Assembly (NCBI GenBank): GCA_027493615.1
Contig: JAOSKK010000038.1
Location: 248,001-312,000, forward strand
Source: Verrucomicrobiota bacterium
GTDB lineage: Bacteria > Verrucomicrobiota > Verrucomicrobiia > Limisphaerales > J093
Length of the DNA: 64,000 bases
Direction: 5' to 3'
Position numbers and translations under genes: made by a program. Of the stretch, positions 51,384 to 63,092 are shown in pieces. Numbering within the stretch: position 1 is the first letter of the stretch; each line of letters starts with the position of its first letter. The notes under the pieces are model-generated. The model ran no database searches. It saw only the letters and a list, made by a program, of their open reading frames with translations, and had not been told where the DNA came from.

Positions 51384-52802
51384 CTACGCGGGTGGGGTGA
51401 GGTGGGTTTGGATGCGGTCGGCGACGGTGAGTGCCGAGAGGATCGAGTCGCTGAGGGAGATGCCGTCGCGGTAATGGCCGGCGAAGAAGAGGCCCGGGGC
51501 CTGGGTTTCGGCGGCGTTCATAAGGTCTTTGAAGCGTCCGTAACCGAGTTCGTATTGGGGGATGGCCCGCGGGTAATGAACGGAATGGGCGAAGGTGGGT
51601 TCGCCGGTGACGCCCAGCAGCACGCGCAGGTCGGCGACGGTGAGGGAGACCAGTTCGTCGTGGGGGCGGAGAGCGAGGTCCGGGGCGCGTGTGCCGCCGA
51701 CATAGCTGGTGAGGGTGACCTGGCCGGAGGGAGCGCGGTAGGGAAAGAGCGAGGAGGAGAAGAGGGTGCCGAGAATGCGGAAACCCTCGGCCTGGGGGAT
51801 GAGCATGCCGAAGCCATCGAGGGATGGCTGACCTGATCCCGGTCGAAGCCGAGCACCACGCTGGCGACGGGGGGTAGTGGATCTGGCCGAGCGGCGCGAG
51901 GTTGATGCCGGCGGGCGAACGGACCTCGATGTCGGCCAGCCGGTAGGCCGGGGCGGCGAGCAAGACGGCGGAGTGTTCGCTGGCCTGCTCCTGTTCGGTG
52001 GGACTGGTGTGGACCCGCCAGCCGCCCGGGATGGACTCGAGGGCGGTGACGGGGGTCTTGAGGTGGACGGCGGTGCCGAGGCGGGCGGCGAGGGTGTCCG
52101 GGAGGACCTGGAGACCTTCGTCGAAGGAGAGCTTCCTGGCTTCCTGCTTGGACACCTCCCCGCGGCGGCGGCGGTCTTTGGCGCCGAAGATCTGGCCCTT
52201 GATGAGGGAGCCGTATCGGGCCTCGAGGGCGGCGAGTCGGGGGAAGCCGTGCTGGACGGAGAGCCGGGCAGGGTCCCCGGCGTAGATTCCGGCGATCAGG
52301 GGTTGATGGCGTAGTCGAGGAACTCGCGGTTGAGACGGCGGAGCACGAAGTCTGCGACGGACTCCTCGGCGGGGTCGGTGCGTCGGGGGAGGAAGGGTTC
52401 GCGCAGGAGGGCGAGCTTGGCGCGCCAGGAAAAGAGTTCGCAGGTGAAGAAGCCTGGGGGCGAGGTGGGCATGCGGACAGGCCGGCGCCAGCGGACGAGG
52501 TAACGGTTTTCCGCGGCGGGATCGGAGTGGAGGAGGCGCGGCTCGAGGCCGGCGTCGCGGAGGAGGTCGGTGATGCGGGTTGAGGTTTCGAGGAGAGAAT
52601 TGGGCCCAAACTCGGCGAGGTAGCTGCCCTGGCGGAGCGACTGGATGACGCCGCCGACGCGGTGGCTGGCCTCGTAGATGGTGATGGGGATGCCGGCCTG
52701 GTGGAGGCGAAAGGCGGCGGTCAAGCCGGTGATGCCGGCGCCGACAATGGCAACGGACCGGCCGGCGGTGGCCGTGCCTGCTTGGGTCGAGTGGTTGTCC
52801 AC
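51384..52802 (-). CDS. hemG: Protoporphyrinogen oxidase, oxygen-dependent type (frameshifted)
   Basis: About 472 aa, MDNHSTQAGTATAGRSVAIV. FAD-binding GAGITGLTAAFRLHQAG and GGVIQSLRQGSYLAEFGPNS. The middle has GIYAGDPARLSVQHGFPRL, and the C-terminal FAD segment FAGHYRDGISLSDSILSA. Shifts are near 52305, 51870 and 51815. It oxidises protoporphyrinogen IX to protoporphyrin IX. Homologues are also named hemY; other haem genes are not in the window. Confidence 0.9.
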
Positions 52803-52848
52803 AGCAGGCAGATAGTGCCAGCCGCGGCCGCCGGGTCAAACCCCGGGG

Positions 52849-52876
52849 AGTGCAGGCGAGACGCCTGCACCACAGG
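52849..52876. repeat. Family-A palindrome
   Basis: GTGCAGGCGAGACGCCTGCA followed by CCACAGGG, between the haem gene and the DUF434 gene. Confidence 0.8.
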
Positions 52877-52878
52877 GT

Positions 52879-53628
52879 TCAGGGTGAGGGGCCGGGGGCG
52901 GTCGCCACGTCGGGGGCGAGGTCAACGATCCAGGCCTGGGGAAGGGCGCGGCTGATGACCGCGTGGGTGAGGTTGATCCAGCGTTGGCAACGGTCGAGGA
53001 TGGCGCTATCGGAAGTCGCGATCAAGGTAGTGGCTTCGGCGAGGACCTTGTCCGGGTTAAACACGAGTTCGACCGGCCAGTCCCAGCCGTGGGTGGCGGC
53101 CAGATCGAGCATGCGTCGCCTGAGCCGGCCGGTGTTCGAGACCGGCCGATCAAGCCACCACTGGCACCGGCGCACGCCCCAGGCGTGGAGGCTGGTCCCG
53201 AGCAACTCGAGGGCGGGAACGGTCTCCTGGACCTCATGGTGGCGGGCGTAAACGCTGGCGAGGTCGCGGAGGCAGCCATCGCAACCCCGCAGCAGGAGAC
53301 CGCCGGCGAGCGCGGCTTCGAGCGTGGTGAGCACGTTGAAGCCGTCGAGCCACAGTTCCTGCTCACGCAGTTCGTCGGTGGTGGTCTCGTGCTCATGGCG
53401 CCGCTGCCGCGCGGCGGCGGAACAGACGCAGCGGGTGACCGCCTGGCGCTGGCGGGTGGTGAGGGTGTAGCGGTTGCCGACCAACTCCGCGGCGGAGGCG
53501 AGGGCGTAGCCGTGATCCAGCAGCCAGCAGAGGTCCCGGCTCGCCTGGCGGAGGCGAGGCCACATCGGGCGGGCGAAAAGCCGAGCGTCCTCCGGAGCGG
53601 GGCCGCGATGGGAGCGGGTGTCGGGCAT
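52879..53628 (-). CDS. DUF434 family protein
   Basis: Intact, 249 aa. RQASRDLCWLLDHGYALASA, GNRYTLTTRQRQAVTRCVCS, LWLDGFNVLTTLEAALAGG and LLRGCDGCLRDLASVYARH are the conserved parts of DUF434. Function unknown. The GFN and RGCDGCLRD motifs suggest a metal-dependent nuclease-like site (speculative). Confidence 0.85.
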   Translation of the reverse strand: MPDTRSHRGPAPEDARLFARPMWPRLRQASRDLCWLLDHGYALASAAELVGNRYTLTTRQRQAVTRCVCSAAARQRRHEHETTTDELREQELWLDGFNVLTTLEAALAGGLLLRGCDGCLRDLASVYARHHEVQETVPALELLGTSLHAWGVRRCQWWLDRPVSNTGRLRRRMLDLAATHGWDWPVELVFNPDKVLAEATTLIATSDSAILDRCQRWINLTHAVISRALPQAWIVDLAPDVATAPGPSP

Positions 53629-53665
53629 GGGGGAGGTGCTCGCGGTGTCTGCGATCGCCGGCTGC

Positions 53666-54246
53666 TCAGTAGGCGGAGGCGGTGATGGAACTGGGTGCGG
53701 AGATGACGGGCGGGCCGTGGTCGGGCTGGTAGCGGGCGATGACGGTGACCCGGTCCGCGGGGAAGGAACGAGGTCTCCAGTCGAGGATGAGGTTGTAGCC
53801 CGTGCCGAGGGTGGTGGTGAACGCGTGCGGGGCGAGTTGGGCGGGCGTGAACATCCAGCGGTGAAAGGGCGGGGGCAGCGTGGCCGGGCCTGGCGAACCG
53901 GGGTAGGCGCTGATTTCCAGGGTGCCGGAGCGGATGGGCACGGCCCGGGGACTGGCGGGGCTGTTGGCGAAGAGCTTCACGACGACACCATCGGCGCCGG
54001 GTTGAGCGTCGAGGTTCACGGCCATGGGCAGGCCCAGAAGGTTCAGCTCGCTGATGGCGGTGGCGGCGGGGGCGGTGGGAGTCGGTCTGCGTGGCGCAAG
54101 CGGTGAGGGCGGCGACGAGGAGGAGGGCCGAACCGGTGCGCGCCCGCGGTGGGTTGGGACAGGTCGGGCGGCCGAGGCGCGATCGGGTTGCGGCCGTGGA
54201 CCGGGTCTCGCCGGTTGGGTCTGCGGTCCGGCGCCTGTCGGCCCAA
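53666..54246 (-). CDS. Small lipoprotein downstream of the giant secretin (frameshifted; start uncertain)
   Basis: The clear signal GSALLLVAALTACATQTDS carries a lipobox (L-T-A-C). The mature part continues, after a shift near 54080, ATAISELNLLGLPMAVNLDA, SGTLEISAYPGSPG and ends VISAPSSITASAY, about 180 aa. A start could be TTG at 54246 with another shift; no ATG is found. It begins right after the secretin stop, so it may be a pilotin or other outer-membrane partner. That role is inference. Confidence 0.65.
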
Positions 54247-54258
54247 GCGGTCAGGGGG

Positions 54259-57200
54259 CTAGTTCCGCTGGGTTGCGGGGGCGGGTTCGTTGGTCGCATG
54301 CGAGGGAGCCTCGGGTGGAAGGATGGGGTCGAGAACACGGCGCTGGAGGGGATCGCGCTGGAGTTGTCCCTTGATGGTTGAGGCGCCGAGCTCCTGATCG
54401 GTGAAGGTCTGGGCGTCGAGCAGTTTGCCCTGGCCTTCGCCTTTGAGCAGGATCTGGGGGGTGAGGATGACGAGGAGTTCCTTGCGGACCTGGGCCTTGC
54501 TGCGGCTGCGGAAGAGGACGCCGAGGCCGGGGATGTCGCCCAGGAGGGGATCTTCTTGGTGCGCACGTCGTCGATGGTGCCGATGAGGCCGCCGATGAGG
54601 ACGGACTGACCGCTCTTGACGGTGACGGTGGTGGTGGCGGTGCGCTGGTTGATGATCGGGAAGTCCTCACCTTTCGTGACCGAGACTGTGGAGCTGGACA
54701 GGTCGGAGATGCTGGGGGCGACGTCCATTTTGACGTAGCCGTCCGGGCTGATGCGTGGGGTGACGGTGAGGATGACGCCGACATCGCGGTAGGCGATGGC
54801 GCTGACGGTGCCGCCTTGAGGGGTGACCTGGGTGCTTTGGATGAGCGGCACGCTCTGGCCGATGTTGATGGTGGCCTCCTGGTTGTCGGCGGTGAGGATC
54901 TGCGGGCGGCTCAAGACCTCGAGCCGGCCTTCATTCTGGAGGGCGCGCACCAGGAAGCGGTAGTTGCTGCCCGTGACCGAGGCCCAGTAGCCGCCGAAAT
55001 CCTGGAGGAGCTGGCGCTGGCCGAAGTCGGTGCCGGTGTCGACGTTGGGGTCGGTGTCGGACATGTAGGTCCACTCGACGCCGAGTTCGGTGGTGGAATC
55101 GAGGGTGACCTCGGCGAGGAGCACCTGGATGAGCACCTGGGGCTGGGGCTGGTCGAGCTCCTCGACGAGCTGGCGGACCTCGTCGAAGTAGCGGGGGCTG
55201 GCCGAGATGAGGAGGCTGTTGCTGTTGGTTTCGGAGACGATGCTGACCTCGCGGTCGAGGAGGTTCTGGGCCGTGCCGATGCCGGTGGGGCCGAGGATGG
55301 AGGTGATGCGTTGGAGGTCCTGCTGGAGGAAGGTTCGGAGGGAGGTTTCGACGGTCTGCGAGCGCGCGTTCTTGAGGCGGTACACCTGAGCCTTGCGCTC
55401 CTGGGCAGGGGTGGCGTCGAGGGTGCTGATGACCTGGGTGGCGAGGGCGACGTAGTGTTCGGTGCCGCCGACCAGGAGGCTGTTGGTACGCAGGTCGACG
55501 GTGACGGAGAGGGCGTCTTCCTGGGCGGAACCCACGACGGCCCCGACCTCATCGGTGGCGGCAGCGCCCTCGGCAGGAGGGGTGTCGGGGAACCTGGGCA
55601 TGACGTACTGGACGGACTGCTGGGCGCCGGCGGCGGGGCCGACGGCCTGCAGGCGGAACAGGCTGGTGAGGAGCTGGGCCATCTGGCGGGCATCGGCGTT
55701 CTTGAGGTTGAACACCTTGATGGTGGCGACGGTGGGGGCGGTCTCGTCCAAGTGCCGGATGATCTCCTGGAGGAGGCCCATGTAGTCGAGCGGGGCGGAG
55801 ACGACGAGGGAGTTGGCGCGGGAATCGGGGACGATGATGATGCCCTCCTTGAGGGCGCTGGTGATGAGGCGCTCGCCGCCTTCGGCGCGGGTGATGAACT
55901 GGAGCAGGGACTGGCGGTTCGGGCTGGCGTCGGTGAGGGCGCGCGGGTTGTTGTTGAGCACGTTGTTGAGGACGAGAGCCATCTCGGCGGCGCGGGCGTT
56001 CTGGAGGGGGAAGATGCGGATTTCGGCGACGCGGGCGACCTGGTCGGTGTCGAGCTTGCGGACCAGTTCGGCGATGCGTTTGAGGTCGGTTTCACCGGCG
56101 GAGACGATGATGGCGTTGAGGCGTTCGTCGACGTTGAGGACGACGGGGGCGGCGAGGCCGCCGGGGCCGGCGCCCACGACGCCGCTGCTGCGGAAGAGGG
56201 ACTGGAGGGTTTGTTCGACGCGTCGGGCGTCGGCCTTGGCCATCTGGAAGACCTGGACCTGCGGGCCGCCGTCGGGCTGGGACGCGTCGAGTTTGTCGAT
56301 GAGGGTAGCGGCCATGACGAGGTCGTCGTCCGAGGCGCCGATGATGAGGGCGTTGGCCCAGCCATCGGCGATGACGGTGACCGGCTCGGGAGGCTGTCCC
56401 TGGATGCGCGGGGGCGGTTGGCAAAGAGCCGTTGGAGGGTGCCCTGGAGTTTGGTGGCGGTGGTATGGCGGAGGGCAAAGACGCGGAACTGGGTGCGCGC
56501 CCTGGGGGCGTCGGTGTCGAGTTGCTGGATCATCTGCTCGACGGCGTCGAAGCTTTCGCGTCCGCCGGTGACGAGGAGGGTGTTGGTGCGGTCATCGGCG
56601 GTGACGGTGACGGGAGCGGAGCGTTGGGCGGCACCGGTGGCGGCCTCGCCGGTGCGGCGGGCGCGGAAGAACTGTTCGAGGACGGTGGCGAGGTGGGACG
56701 CGCGGGCGTGTTGGAGCTGGAAGAGGCGGATGTCGCCGGCGCCGGCCTGATCGGCGGTGTCGAGTTGCTTGATGAGCTCCTTGACGATGAGGAGGTTTTC
56801 CGGGCTGGCGGAGACGATGAGCGAGTTGGAGCGGGGATCGGGGGCGAGGGCGAGGGCGTCGCGGGGGCTGCGGCGGCCGCCGGTCAGGGCGAGGCCGGGG
56901 CGGTAGACCCCTGATCGATCAAGGAGCGCAGGAGCGTGGAGACGCGCTGCACGTCGGCGTGCTGGAGGGTGAAGGTCTCGATGATGCCGTCGGTGGCCAC
57001 GGGTTCGGTATCGAGTTTGGCCACCAGTTCGCGGATGAGCTCGAGGTTCTGTTTGCTGGCGGAGACGACGAGGGCGTTGCTCAGGCTGTCGGGCTGGACG
57101 TCCACGCGATCGCCGGGTGCGGGGGTCTGGCCGACGGGGGTGAGGCTTTGGAGACGGGCAGCGAACACGCCGCGGATGGTGGTGGCGAGGCGGGCCGAAT

Positions 57201-60200
57201 CGTTGTGCTGCAGCGGGAGGATGGCCAGTTCGACGGCCGGGTTCTCGGGTTCCCGGTCGAGTTTGGGGAGGAGGGCGTCGAGGGCGTGGTTGTCGTCCAC
57301 GCTGGCGGCGACCAAGAGGCTGTTGCTGCGGGGGTCGGCGAGGATGACGGGCCGGCTGCGTTGGAGGTCGGGGTGCGGGCGGCCTGGTAACGGCGGGTGA
57401 AGAGGTCGGCGAGGGTGGGGGCGAGGGTGCCGGCGTTGGCGTGTTCGAGGGGAATGAGGCGGATCTGGCCGATGAGGGAGGTGCCGGGCTGATCCAACTG
57501 GGTGAGGAGGGCCTGGACCAGCTCGAAGGCTTCCGGCCCGCCACCGATCATGAGGCTGTTGCTGCGGGCGTCCGGGATGACGACCACGCGAAGGGCGGAG
57601 GTGGTGGGGCGGCGCCCGGTTCCACGCGGTCGGGCGCGTTCGTCCAGCAGGCGCTGGAGCGAGGCGGCCATGGTGGTGGCGTCCGCGTGTTGGAGGGGAA
57701 GGATGCGGATGCCGCGCAAGTCGTCGGGCAGCTCGCGGTCGAGTTGCTGGACGAGTTCGGCGACGCGTTCGAGGGCGCGAACGGTGCCGCTGGCAAGCAG
57801 GGTATTGGTACGTTCGTCGACGGAGAGGTTCGGTCGGTCTTCGGCGCGCGCCCGGCCGGGACCCGGGGGCCGGGTGACGAGGTCGTTGAGGATCTGAAGC
57901 AGGCTGGCGGGGTCGGCGTGCTTCAGGGGAAAGAGACGGAGGGCTTCGGCGCCGGCCGCAGACGGGGTGTCGAGGAGGGTGACGATGGCGGCGAGGGCGT
58001 GGAGGTTGTTGGTCGTGGAACCGATGACGAGGCGGTTGCCGCCGTCGGCGCTGGCCTGGGCAGGGTCGGCGACGATCTTGATGGGCTGGGTGAGATCGAG
58101 GTGGATCGGCTGGCCCTGATCGTCCTGGAGTCGGAGGCGGCTGATTTGTTCCTGGAGCTGGCGGGCCTCGGCGGTGAGTTCGGCGGCGTTGTCGGGGCGG
58201 AGGACGCTCTTGAGCAGGGTGGCCAGGGGGGCGGCCTGGGCGTGTTGGAGGTCGAGGGTACGGAGTTCGATCTCGGCGAAGGCGGACGGGGTGTCGAGTT
58301 CGCGGACGAGCGTCTCGATGCGGTCGAGGACGCGGTCGCGTCCGACGAGGAAGATGCCGCGGGTGCGGGGGTCGGCGGCGAGGGCGGCGGGTTCACCCGG
58401 GCGGACGGTGCCCAATTGGGTGAGCATCTGGCGGAGGAGCGGGAGGAGGCGGTCGGGGGTGGCGTGCTGGAGGGGGAGGAGGCGGTGGGCGAGTTCGGCG
58501 CTGAGTCCTTCTGCGTCCAGTTGCTGGATGATGGACTCGAGCAGCGGGAAATCGGCGGGGCGTGCGCGGACGATGACGCTGTGGGTGCGCGTGTCGGCGA
58601 CCACGGCGACCTTGGGGGTGGCGGCCTGGGCTTGAGGCGCGGCGGGGGCTGCCCGTTGCGTCGTGCCGGATCAGGGGTTTCCTCGTTGCGGTTCCGTGCG
58701 GGCGGCGTAGTGCCGGGACGGTTTCCCTGGGGTGGTGCCGGGACGGGGGTGGGTTTGAAGAGCTCGTTCAGGACGCGCGCCACGACCACGGGGTCGGCTT
58801 CCTGGAGCCGGAACTGCCGGATTTCGAACTCGGCCGAGGTGAACGAGGCCGAGAGCCGGTAGATGAGGGAGTCAATGTGGTCCAGTTCATACGCAGGGCC
58901 GGACAGGATGAGGGCGTTGGCGGTGGGATCGACCGCGATGAGGACCTCGGGCGGAGGCGTGGAGTCGGCAGGGGTTGGGGCGGGGGCCGGGGATGGAGGG
59001 TTGTCGGAGGCGCTGTGGGGGTGGGGGTGGTCGGTTGGGGGGAACTGGGGGGCGGGAAGGGTTGGTGGCGGGGACGCGTCCTTGACCTCTGCGGCCCTGC
59101 CTGGAGCCCCTGAACCTTGGGGGTGCAGGCTGGAAGCCCGCACCACAGGTTCATGGAGCGTGTCGGTGGTGGTGGGGCGGGGGAGCCGGTCGACGAGCCG
59201 GATCTGGCCTTCGTTGAGCTGGGAATAGAGGTTGGTGAGCATGGTGGCCATGCGTTCGACCGGGATGTCGGTCAACGGGATCATGCGGATCTGGAGGCTG
59301 GTGTCGCGGGCCATCGCGTCGAGTTGGCGGATGACCTCTTCGATCTCGAGGAGGTCGGCGGGCTTGGCGACCACGGTGAGGGAGTTGGAGAAGGAATCCG
59401 ACTCGATGAGCGGGCGTTCGGCGCGGGGACGATGCGCGAACAGGGCCTCGGTTTTCAGGGAGACCTCGAAGGCGCGCGCGTTCTTGAGCCAGTAGAACTG
59501 GACCCGGCGATCCGAGTGTTGGGGCGCCTGATCGAGCGTGGCGAGGAGCTGCTCGACGAGGCGGAAGTAATCGGCCGAGCCGGAGACGATGAGGGAATTC
59601 GTGCGTTCGTCGGCGGCGACGGTGAAGGTCTCGCGCTGGAAGCGGGCGGCGAAGCGGGCCCGGGTGCGGGAGAGCCCTTCGAGCAACTGGGTGAGCACGC
59701 GGGTGAGGTCGCGGGCATTGCCGTGCTCGAGTCGGAAGATGCGCGTTTCGAGCTGATCGCTCTGGCTGTCATCGTCCAGCTCCTGGATGAGGCTGCTGAC
59801 GCGGCGCACCTCGGATTCCGGGCCGCTGAGCAGGAGGCTGCGGCTGCCGGGGACGGCGGTGACGGTGACGCGCGGGGGGTGTTGGGTGGACCCTGGGCAG
59901 CGAGCATCTGGGTGACCGCGAGGGCGACGGCTTCCGGCTGGGCCTTCTGCACGCGGAGGGTCTGGGTGGCGGTGGCGCTCTCGCTCTGGGGGCGGTCCAG
60001 GGTGCGGATGAGCTGGGTGGCGACGGCGAGCTTTTCCGGGGAGGCCTGGATGACGACGGCGTTGAGGGCGGGGGCGGTGGCGACGCGGACCTCACCCGAG
60101 CCGGTGCCGCTGCGCCAGCCGCGCGAACTGCGCCAGCGCTGGCTGGTGTCCCCGAGCAACATGGACTGGAGGACGTCGACGACCTGCGTGGGATCGGCGT

Positions 60201-63092
60201 GTTCGAGGTGGAAGGTGCGGATCTGGGAGGCCATGGCAGCGGCGGAGCGCAGATCCCCGAGCACCTTCTCGATGCGGGTGAACTGGTCGGCGGTGGCGGC
60301 AACGATCAGGAGCTCGGAGACGGTGTCGATCTCGAAGCGCGGCGCGGGCGGGGCCGGCGGAGCGGCCTGGTCCCAGCGGCGGCGGGCGTCGCCCGGGTCG
60401 GCGAAGACACGGTTGAGGGCGGCGGCCAGTTCGCCGGAACGTCCCTCGGGCAGGGCGTAAGTGCGGACTTCGACGGTGCCGCGGGTGGGTTCGACGTCGA
60501 GGGCCTCCACGGTTTCCTGGATGCGGGCGAGCAGGGATTCCTCGGCTTCGATCACGAGGGCGCGGTCGTCGGGGGCGGCGGTGAGGGCGAGCCGGGAGTT
60601 GGGGTCCGAGGTGCGGACCTGGGGGAAGAACATCTGGCTGACCATGGCGGCGATGGAGGCCGCGGAGTTGTGCTGAACGGGGAGGATCTGCAACTGGCGG
60701 CCGCCGGCGCGGCCGGCCTCATCCAGGCGCTGGATGATCTCCTCGGCGAGCTGGAGCTGGGCCTCGGGCGCGGAGACGACGACGGTGTTGCTCCGGTCTT
60801 CGGCGGCGGCGGCGATCTGGCCGCCTCCGCCGCGGCGGCGCGCTTCGTAATTGCCGAGGGTGTTGAGCACGAGATTGGCGACCTGGCGGGCGTCGGCGTG
60901 CTTGAGCTGGAAGACGCGGGTGCCTTGGGCGACGGGGACGTTGTCGAGCTGCTTCACGAGCGTCTCGACCCGGTCCAGGGCCTCGGCGGGGCCGGCGAGC
61001 AGGAGCCGGTTGCCGACGGGCGAACCCTGGACCTGGACGCGTCCGAGGGGATCGCCGCCGGAGCGGTCGCGGCTCAACTGGGCCAGGGCATCACGGAGCA
61101 TCTGGGCGAGGGCGTAGGCCGATTCGGAGCGGGTTTCAACGACACGCAGCTCGGTGCCGCCGCTGGTGGCCGGAGTGTCGAGCGCCTTCACGGTTTCCTC
61201 GAGGCGGGGCATGAGGGGATTCATCCGCTTCGAGCACGAGGGCGCGGTCGTTGGGGGCGGGGGTCAGGGCCACGCGCTGGGTGGGGTCGGGGGTGTTTAG
61301 CTGGGGGCGAACAGGCGGGCGAGGGTGCTGGCGACCGTGGCGGCGGAGTTGTGGGTGAGTTCGAGGATCTTCAACTGGCGTCCGCTGGTGACGCCGACGG
61401 CTTCGAGTTGGGTGACGATCTGCTCGATCATCTTCAGGTGGCCGGCGGACGCGGCAACGATGAGGGAATTACTGCGTTCCTCGGGGATGGCGACGACGGT
61501 TCCGCCTCCGCCGCGGCGCCGCCAATCGGGGCTGTTCATGGCGTTCATGATGAGGCCGGCGACGCGGCTGGCGCTGGCCTGACGCAGCTTGAAGACGCGG
61601 GTTTCCTCGGTGGGCGTGCTCACGGTGTCCAGTTGGCGGACGAGCTGGAGGACGTCGTCGAGGGCGGCGGGAGCACCGGTGAGGAGGAGGCGGTTGCCTC
61701 CGGGGCGGGCAGGATCCGGACCTGGCCCAGCGTGTTGGGGCCGGCGGCGTCGCGGCCGAGGTCGGTGAGGGCGTCGCGGAGGAGGGGGCGAGGGTCTGGG
61801 CAGGGCTGGACTGGAGGTCGACGATGCGGAGTTCGCGGGCGGGCGGGGTCTGGTCCGGGGAGGATTCGGGGGCGACCTCCTGGGTGGAAGGATCGAGGCG
61901 GTGGAGGAGGGTGGTGATGGCGTCGAGTTGGCCGATAGCCGGGGCGGTGACGATCAAGCGGTTGCTGGTGCGGTCGGCGATGACCTTGGCGCGGGCGTCG
62001 GTGTCGCGGCCGCGTTCGCCGCGGGCGGCGACGCCGGGGACGGCCTGGCGGATCATCTCGGCCAGTTCCTCGACGGGCATCTGGGGGTAGAAGACCTTGA
62101 TCTCGCTGGCGCGGGCGCCGGCGTCGGCCTCGAAGCGGGCGATCAGGTCGCTGGCCAGGGTGATGCGTTCGGAGGGGCCGAAGAGGACGAGGGTGTTCGA
62201 GGCTTCGGCGAAGATGGCGGTGACGTAGTCGGTGGGGTCGGGCGGCAGGACCTCGTAGGATTTTCGCTGCTCGTTGAAGACGGTGCGTTTGGGGGCGGTG
62301 GCGAGGCCGAAGGTGCGGTTGAGGAGGTCGGCCATGAGGGTGCCGGAGACGTTGCGCAGGTTGAAGGTCTTGACCTGCCGCTGGACGGGTGAGGCGGTGT
62401 CCACCGTGGCGAGCAGTTGGCGGACGCGTTCGATGTTGGCGAGACGGTCGGTGATGATGAGGCCGCGGCCGCGGGAGAGGGAAGCGACCGAGCCGGCCGA
62501 GGAGAGCATGGTGCTGAGGGGCTGGGAAAGCTCACCGGCATCCAGGTTCTGGAGGTCCAGCACCACGGTGACGATCTCGCCGGGGCGGACGTCGCCGACG
62601 TTTTCGAGGCCGTGGAAGAGCTTGATGGGCATCTGGGGAAGGGCCTTGAAGGGCACGAGCCGGAGGAAGCGATCGTCCTCGACCAGCATGACGCTCTTGG
62701 TGGCGAGGATGAGGTTCAGGGTGTCGAGGGCTTCGCCGTAGGTGTAGGGCTTGGGATCGGAGAACGTGAGCGCGCCCTCGACGACGGTGTCGGCGATGAG
62801 CGGTTTGCCGGCCATCTGGGAGAAGCGCAGGAGGGCTTCCGAGTACGGCATGCCGGCGAAGTCGAAGCGGATGCCTGCCTCTGGGGTGCGGCAGGGTAGG
62901 AAGCGGGGGACGGTTCGTGGCGGTCGCGGCCGTCGCGACGGGTTCGGCGGGCGGGGCTTCGGCGGACCCGACGGCAGGGGGAGGACTGCTGGCGGAGGCA
63001 GTTGGCGTGGCGGTGTCGGGACCCTCGGCGGGAAAGAGATTGGCGGGGAGGAGACCGGCGAGGACGAGCAGGAGGAGCGAACGGGTGTTCAT
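54259..63092 (-). CDS. Giant secretin with about 29 tandem N-type domains (frameshifted)
   Basis: About 2,940 aa. ATG at 63092 overlaps the previous stop (ATGA). Signal peptide MNTRSLLLLVLAGLLPANLF, then an N0-like domain (GIRFDFAGMPYSEALLRFSQ). From about 62600 to 55130 I count about 29 N1/NolW-type repeats, each with a strand like DERTNSLIVSG and a helix like VEQLLATLDQ. A single secretin core follows (PQPQVLIQVLLAEVTLDSTT, NQRTATTTVTVKSGQSVLIG, KIPLLGDIPGLGVLFRSRSK, ELLVILTPQILLKGEGQG), ending at TAG 54259. Ordinary GspD has N0 plus three. About eleven 1-nt shifts (e.g. 62889, 61790, 61282, 59876, 58650, 57375, 56910, 54548) interrupt it; at each, the next repeat resumes at the right spacing. 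Confidence 0.88.
59122..59149. repeat. Family-A palindrome inside the secretin gene
   Basis: GTGCAGGCTGGAAGCCCGCA plus CCACAGG, in a Pro/Ser-rich linker between N-type domains 14 and 15. In frame it encodes VVRASSLHPQG, the same peptide style as the array at 46671-46802. Confidence 0.88.

Noticed and set aside
54816-61917. Long plus-strand frames (up to 644 aa) opposite the secretin
   Set aside because: Repetitive G/D/E/V sequence mirrors the minus-strand repeats; no signal or motif.
54259-63092. Array of several separate secretin genes or a decayed pseudogene
   Set aside because: Only one signal peptide and one secretin core are found, and each frame change resumes at the next conserved position. 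The same error type affects essential genes.
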